A program made the position numbers and the translations under genes. The notes beneath the pieces were generated by a model. It had not been told where the DNA came from. It did not search any database and was given only the letters and a program-made list of their open reading frames with translations. A stretch of DNA of 64,000 nucleotides from Protopterus annectens (taxonomy: Eukaryota; Chordata; Ceratodontiformes; Protopteridae). The stretch covers positions 693,014,324-693,078,323 of the forward strand of contig NC_056750.1 in assembly GCF_019279795.1 (NCBI RefSeq), in the 5' to 3' direction. Positions 57,769 through 64,000 of this stretch are shown here, piece after piece (position 1 is the first letter of the stretch; each line of letters begins with the position of its first letter).

Positions 57769-59103
57769 TGAAAGACAGACTGTGTGATGCCTGTGCACTG
57801 GCCCAGCAATCAAGGAGCATCAATCATCTCCACTAACACCAGTGAGGGGCATCCATATAGGGAAAGAATAATAAATACATAAACAGTAAAGTAGAAATTC
57901 CCTTAAGAGCACACAGAGATCATGGTCAGTCTGGGGCTGGTTTCTCCTTTTCTCTCCAGATCCCCAATAAGACTCCTCACTAGCACAGCTATAGGGTACA
58001 GATCTCAGCCTAGTGGGCAAGCTAAAACCTCCAGCACCCTCTTTCCAACCAGTACTTTATGGCCCTGATCAAGTAGCTGAACCACACACACACACACACA
58101 CACACACACTTTGGAAAAAAAGTTATATACAACCGCACAAACACTCTTGGGGAAGGCTGGCACAGGTTCTCCAGCTGTGCCCCTTTTATCCAGACTATAC
58201 GGTAGAAATCACTGCCACCACTCACTAATATTTATCAGCTACCAAAAAGCCCTTAAAGGGTGTCCAATTATTACTGTGCATTATTATTATCCAAATAGTA
58301 AGTGGAACTGAACAGTCAAGTGTTATTGGAGTGGCTTGGCCAGTATCACTAAATACATGCAATGTACTCTTAGAGCTAAAATTGTCTCTACACAAAACAA
58401 CCACAGTTGAAAGGTTTAAAAAATATTTAATAAATAATAAAAACACAAGACAATACTTATTACATAGTGCCAGTCAAGAGTTCAGAGACCACAGGAAAAT
58501 ACTTAAAATAATACAGTAGAATAGTTCTGACATCAATACAGAAAACAGTCTACTCTTCCTATTTCCAAAGTCTAAGATCCTACTTACATACAGACACAGG
58601 CAGATATTGGTGAGTTGGATGTTTTCAAGACAAATACTAAATGATCTCATTCTTTTTGTACTTAAATTGATAACACAGTACCACTGATTCATTTCAGATT
58701 ACATCATTTCTTTCTCGTTCCCAGGTTAGCAGAAACTCAGAGGTTAACAGCTCTTTTGGTCTTGCAGCTGGTCAGGAAGTCAGGGCAATAAAATAAATTA
58801 TACATGTAAATTCTAGCCATTAACTCTGGCCTCAAAACAATAGGCAGAATGCCTCCCTCTAGACTCCAAGTTTTAGATTAAAGCATTTCACAATGCTTGA
58901 ATTATCAGCTTTCTTACAGCAGAGTGCACTGTGGTTACATATTTGAAGTTCAACATTTAGCAAAGAGAGCAAGCATGTGGCTTACATTAATATTTACAAA
59001 TGATGGAATTACTTACAAAATTCTATCTGGCTAGGTTGGCAGCCTTCACCTTTCTTCACAGACTGAAACTTAAATGGCTATCGTTTAGTGAATTCAGTTC
59101 TCA
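57769..59103. other. Unassigned stretch
   Basis: Contains a short (CA)n run at 58083-58109. No gene recognised. Confidence 0.4.
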
Positions 59104-59360
59104 CCATAGCTCTCAACCTCTTAGCACAAAATGGAACCTGGACAAAGACAATAATGGGGGAATACAGCCCCAAAAATAGGGATAATTTTCAAATATTGAT
59201 CTTATAAATTTAGATTGTTAGAATAAAAGGTTTTGTTACCATGTACTTTCTGAAGAATATAGAGTCAAATTCAAATGCCTGTTCTTTAGTGAATTCAAAA
59301 TCTAGAAAACCACAGATTTTATGAGGAACAGAACAAAAATGAGGCAAAAATTTGAATAGT
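59104..59360 (+). mobile_element. Non-autonomous TIR repeat, copy E
   Basis: Left end CCATAGCTCTCAACCTCTTAG, then ATAATGGGGGAATA and AATAGGGATAAT as in copy A. The right TIR is not recognisable, so the copy is decayed or truncated. Confidence 0.6.
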
Positions 59361-59427
59361 TTTTTCACAACTGGTAGTGAGTAGGGAATTCAGGCTCTTG
59401 CTACCTGCGCCCAAGGTATAGGGTTTG

Positions 59428-59524
59428 AGCCAGAGTTTCTCTAGCCACCAGGTATATTTAACTGGGGCATTTGAGCCTGAGTTTCTCCGTAGCCACAAGG
59501 TATATTTAACTGGTGCACGCACAT

Positions 59525-59589
<65 letters not shown>
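59428..59589. repeat. Short tandem duplication and (CA)n microsatellite
   Basis: Two ~47 bp copies (GAGCC-GAGTTTCTC ... GGTATATTTAACTGG) run into about 33 CA units at 59523-59589. Confidence 0.9.
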
Positions 59590-59592
<3 letters not shown>

Positions 59593-59889
59593 CCTGCATT
59601 TGGAGTCAATTTGTCAGCTTCAGAATCCCTTCCTCCTTCCTTTGCAAATGGTCCCAGAGTGAAATACAAAAGTCCTTAAGTCCCACAAGAGCAGAGCAGC
59701 TATCCAGCCCACAGACTATCCCCTTTGAGCGTATGCAGTTGTAACCGCATAGACTTCTGGGCATCTCTGTAGGAATGCCGAGCACGCATAAATGGAGTTC
59801 CAAGACTCACTATCATGTTATTTCATTTTTCTCTTTTACAGCTGTGGGGGCTGCAGTCCTGCAGTCCAGTAGCACAAGCTGCCCCTGTT

Positions 59890-60550
59890 TAATTGTAATA
59901 CTGATGACATGGTCCATTTAGTGCAGTGCTTGGCATGTGATCCATTTTATGTCAGACAAATAGAAGGACAGTGAGGAAGGATTTATGAGAAAGTATATGC
60001 TATGAAGAAGAAAGATATTAGAAATGCCCTGTACAAGCATAGTTCCAATTGTAGGGGTTATAAAAATGCCTTTCTATATTGGAAAGGGGTCCACAGAATG
60101 TCAGGAGCAGGGATTGGAAAGCGTTCCTAGAAAAGAGGTTATATGGCAGCTTAAGTTGAACCCAGTCCCTTGGTATCAGTGATAAAGTTTCAATTAGTAG
60201 TGTTTTGCGATTTAGATGAGGAAAATTGTGATTACACTAATGTATTGAGATAAACTATTCAATATTTTTTAGTTTGAGCCCAATTTATAAATGCATTTGA
60301 GCCTTTTTTTAATGTATTAAATTTAAGTTTAATTTTAGATTATGGATTTAAATAATGTGTAGTAGGTTTTTAATGTAGTATGGATTTGTACCTGTCCTTT
60401 TATTGAATACAAGTTGAGGTTTTTTCAAATGTATGTATGAAGTATGTCTTTTAGATGTCATGTGACTGGATAATTGATATATATTGTGTAAATGAAGTGA
60501 TGTGTAGTAATTGTTCTAATGAAGTTCTGAAATAAAATGAATGAAAATGT
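59890..60550 (+). mobile_element. PLE 3' relic: GIY-YIG remnant and tail
   Basis: Decayed coding sequence CLACDPFYVRQ ... RIYEKVYAMKKKDIRNALYKH matches the GIY-YIG region of PLEs. A non-coding tail ends in AAATAAAATGAATGAAAATG. TGTCATGTGACTGGATAA in the tail resembles other PLE 3' regions here. No clear hammerhead core remains. Confidence 0.65.
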
Positions 60551-60559
60551 TAACCAACT

Positions 60560-62555
60560 ATTAACAAGTTGATCATGTTTGTTAGCTCTGTGCAGCAACT
60601 TGGCACCGTTTTCTGTTTAATGCATAGACTTTGCAAATACTTGGTTTATAAATGTAAGAATGTTTTGGCATGTATATAGCATGAATAGGAGGACATGTGA
60701 TATCTGTACCATCTACAAAGTCATCCCTTATTTCTTTGGACTCGGCATGCCTGATGCAACAGCTCTGTTAAGTGCATGGTAATCATTTGTTTTCTAAATG
60801 TCAGGTTGTTGGTAGCTAGAGGTATGTACACTTTCACTCCCTGGTGGTTCAGTCTTGATTATTGCCATTTTTTCAACTAAAGCCTTCAGCTAGATGGTTA
60901 AAATAAAATTATATTAAATGAAAGCAAACGTATTCTCAATGACTGATAACAGCAAGTTGATTTCATCAATCTGATGACATCCTGGTTATTGATAATTCAT
61001 TAATTATGGGAATGGACACTACATTTTTTCTGACACGAATTTTCTCTCTGATCTGTTTACCCTTAGCAAAAAACTAAAGATGTAAAAGATTGTTTGCTAA
61101 AAATAAACCATTCCGTATGTTAATATCAACAATTGCAGAGCTGAAACTTAACATAAAATGGCAAGAATTATTTCAGTGTTGTATAAAAAAAAATGATATT
61201 TAGGTGTATTTCAGTTTATTAATGAGTTCATCTTTTAAATGTGCAAAATATGCAGTTAATATGGCAAATGCATATATTGCGATGGCTTCTGGTATTAAGA
61301 AACTGGGAGTTATATGCTACAATTTCATATGCGGTGGTAAGCGACTGTATGTGGTTATAACTTACATTTAATGAAATGAATGAATTACAGTAAAAATCAC
61401 TGAAGTTAGTAATTTGAGTTATCAAGGTATTTTTTTTAATCTGTATGTAGGCATAGTGGAAATGACTTGGGCAATTATAAATTATACCTGCTACTGACAA
61501 ATGGCACAAGCTTTAATAATAATCTTCTCTTTGGACATTACACACTGATTCAGAAATTTTCTAAATGGAGTTATTATAGCAGGGAGCAGTCCAGAATACT
61601 TTCAGTATGCCCACATCCATAAAGGGTCTGCATGAACTTTCAAGCTATGTACACTAATGGGTATTTTTAGAGCCCTGCACCTAATTCTGAAATGGAGAAT
61701 GGCTCACTGTATTGTACCACTTTGAAATGTATGCCAGTGCAAAAAATGAAAGCCTCTTATTTGCCTGTGAAAGCCATTGGGTCATTGTAAAGAAGGAATA
61801 ACTCCACTTATATGTCACAGCAGACACTGCAGGCATTTTGTGATGCCTGTACTTGTACTTCTGACCTCCAGGTAGAGAGTAGTGTAACAGGTGTGATGGA
61901 CTTTCAAGGCTAGGGTGTACCGTGCATGCCTACTAATGTGATTTCTGAGTGATCCTGTTCATAATCTGGAATATCGGGACAACTCCAAACTTTTTTTTTC
62001 TGGAAGATGTACTGCACTAAAGTAGCATAGTGCCATATCACCCTCCATCTGTTTAGTTATATTTAATGATGCATGCATAGCAAAATACCTACCAAATGGA
62101 TTATTTATATACTATTACCTTAAGCTGATAGTATCTGAATTCTGTGTATACAAATCATTGCTACACTGTAAAAGGAACACTTTATATTACTATTGCACAT
62201 ATGAGACAATCTTAAGACTTTCAGCAGGTCACCCTGGCTTCATTCCCCAAGAATGTTGGATACCAAAGTGAAGTTTTGGGGGAGTCATTTGAAAATAAAA
62301 TACTTGCAGGTGCTCCTCACACTTTAACTTTTTATGGCATGCTAACAAGTTGTCATGTGTTGGCAGGGGAGAGGTTGTGGTTCACTGTGTCTGCTGCTTA
62401 CTCCACTGTTACAGCAGGGACCAGCTCATAATACTTTAAGGCTCCTTTGTCATACTAGCATTATAAATGTTTGCATTTTATTTTAATGAAAGGTTATAGC
62501 ACTGAAGGTGTCTCTATTGGTGGGGTAGTGCTGATGTTATGTAGGTGGTGGTAAC
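60560..62555. other. Unassigned AT-rich stretch
   Basis: No element or gene recognised on either strand. Confidence 0.45.
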
Positions 62556-62559
62556 ATAG

Positions 62560-64000
62560 CAAATAAAACCCCCAAAAAAACGCTCAATGCTAGGAGCCTA
62601 AACAAGAATCTTCACACCCTGCATGCTCTTCTCACTCTGGAGAATACAGACATCTGTACTGTTACCAACACATGGTTTAAATTGTCAGTAAGTACTCCAG
62701 CAATGCAAGGCTTCAGTGCCTTGCACACATTTTGACTATCAGCTGCACCGGTGGAGATGAAAGATAGGAGTCTATATATATATATATATAGAAACAAGCA
62801 TACTGTATATTGGTTAAACAGGATAATACCGCAGAATTTATCCACATGCAAATCACCATAGACAAAGTCCTATACTATATCCTAGCAGATCTAGGACTTT
62901 TGAACATAAGTTCAAAAGCCCGAAACCATTACCACCGAATACAATAACGAAAGCGCTTTCATTGAAAAAGCACTTTCGTTAAAGTATGTCAAAAAAACAA
63001 ACACAAAATCTACTTGAATGCAGGGGGGGCAAACCCCCCTGGCAACCCCCTGATGTAGGGGGCTGCACCTCCCACTCCCCTACTTTAATATTCTCACTCC
63101 GAGGTCGCACTACATTGGGGAAAAGGGGAATTTTCCTTTACCGCACCGTAGTACAACCGGACCAACAAGCATACTTGCACAAAAGTACTTCTTCGGTGAA
63201 CAGCACTTTCATGCAAGTATGCTCACCAAATTGGGATTCGGTGAAAGATGCAGTCAAGCATCTGTACAGATCCCATCCTAGCAAGCTATAGGTCACCCTC
63301 TATGTCCCTAAAATCCCATAGCTCATAGCTACTAGTGACACTAACCATGAAAACAAATACCATATTAATGTGAGACTTGAACTACTCCTGTATAGACTGC
63401 GAAACTCACACTGCCTCATACTCACAGGCCCAATGATTCCTGGACTTTATTAACACAAATACCCAAAGGATCAAACATACTGGACCTGGTACTCACAAAT
63501 ATGGAGGAGCGCTGCACACTCCCCTCCTCCAGTGTCATGCCCCAACTGAAGTCAGGCCACAAAGATGTCTCCTTTGAAATAAAAATCAACTCTGTAACCC
63601 CAGCAAACCCTGTCACAATTAGGAACTATTCCAAAACGAACTACATCCTATTATGGGATAATTGTCAAAATTCAGTGCCCCTCTGAACTCTGAATTCACA
63701 GCAACCTATGCAGAATTGTTCAGAGAGACCCTGTACAACCTTATAAATGGTTGTATAGAAGCTCCTATACCTACTAGAAGTAAGCCCAAAACATGGTTCT
63801 ATAGAGGCTGCTATACCTGCTAGAATTAAGCTCAAAACAAGCCATAAGGGTGGAATCCTAACATTAACCGGGTGTATAACAAAAGGAAATAAGTCATGGC
63901 TAAGATCAGAAAGAACAACCATCATAATGATAAGAGCTGTGTAATTAAATTAAATAGAAAACTAAGAGGACTAATTAAATCCAATAAGATCAAAATAGCT
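62560..64000 (+). mobile_element. LINE A relic, endonuclease region, running off the right edge
   Basis: Plus-strand blocks LNARSLNKNLHTLHAL, ENTDICTVTNTWFK, then, after the insertion at 62888-63274, YRSPSMS, LDLVLTNMEERCTLPSSSVM and SGHKDVSFEIKI, the order of an AP-type endonuclease. Broken frames. Same subfamily as 44.2-46.2 kb. Confidence 0.75.
62888..63274. mobile_element. 387 bp insertion with 9 bp target duplication
   Basis: ATCCTAGCA occurs on both sides (62879-62887 and 63275-63283) and removal of the insert restores the LINE A frame order (ILA then SYRSPS). The insert has two internal hairpins: AACGAAAGCGCTTTC with GCACTTTCGTT (62946-62981) and AGCATACTTGCA with TGCAAGTATGCT (63168-63223). 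Its ends are GATCTAGG and CAGATCCC, which pair only over a few bases. A 9 bp duplication fits Mutator-type DNA transposons, but the family is unproven. Confidence 0.7.

Noticed and set aside
58225-58446. Minus-strand frame with LHVFSDTGQA, faintly like an RNase H block
   Set aside because: One short block only, no neighbouring domain in order; too weak to call.
1-64000. CRISPR arrays, operons, bacterial or phage genes
   Set aside because: No spaced short palindromic repeats or dense coding; the window is eukaryotic.

Overview
The window looks like intron- and repeat-rich vertebrate DNA of low G+C, probably from a large-genome non-mammal such as a caecilian, salamander or lungfish. The evidence is an interleukin-17-family gene with normal vertebrate splice signals, set among Penelope-like elements (PLEs), CR1/L2-like LINEs, a DIRS fossil, tRNA-derived SINEs, MITE-like repeats and long (TA)n arrays. 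The exact clade cannot be read from this sequence alone.

Layout. 1-5587: a young PLE in tandem-repeat form, with ORF1, an RT/GIY-YIG ORF2, two near-identical ~1.04 kb pseudo-LTRs and a hammerhead-ribozyme motif in each; base 1 already lies in the end of an ORF2 from a further copy to the left. 6313-7500: a TIR repeat and an L1-like ORF1 fragment. 10.6-15.5 kb, minus strand: a three-coding-exon IL-17-family cytokine gene (172 aa, most like IL-25/IL-17E), the only host gene I can support. 16.0-17.5 kb: diverged ~545 bp tandem repeat split by a ribozyme-bearing PLE tail. 18.4-29.0 kb: LINE territory (LINE B minus; LINE A minus, plus, minus), with a long-TIR MITE carrying telomere-like tandem units. 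29.0-29.8 kb: PLE 3' relic with a hammerhead motif. 31.5-35.6 kb: LINE B plus. 35.8-39.25 kb: PLE relic, minus. 39.6-41.4 kb: DIRS fossil. 41.4-41.8 kb: tRNA-like SINE cluster. 42.4-42.9 kb: two head-to-tail TIR repeats. 44.2-48.0 kb: LINE A and LINE B relics, minus. 48.3-50.0 and 53.9-54.9 kb: two more PLE relics. 59.9-60.5 kb: another PLE relic. 62.56 kb to the right edge: LINE A copy interrupted by a 387 bp insertion with a 9 bp target duplication.

How the parts relate. The intact PLE can be read as a self-processing retroelement: hammerhead cleavage in the two pseudo-LTRs would release a unit RNA of 4,543 nt that carries ORF1, then ORF2 in the -1 frame behind a classic slippery heptamer (A AAA AAG). 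Hammerhead-like motifs with different but still complementary stem I sequences recur in three other PLE tails, evidence that the RNA fold is under selection. The cytokine gene's exon phases fit together exactly (0, then 2), giving one uninterrupted reading frame across three exons. LINEs, SINEs and other repeats account for most of the rest; long stretches at 8.3-10.5, 51.9-53.9, 54.9-59.1 and 60.6-62.5 kb hold nothing I can name.
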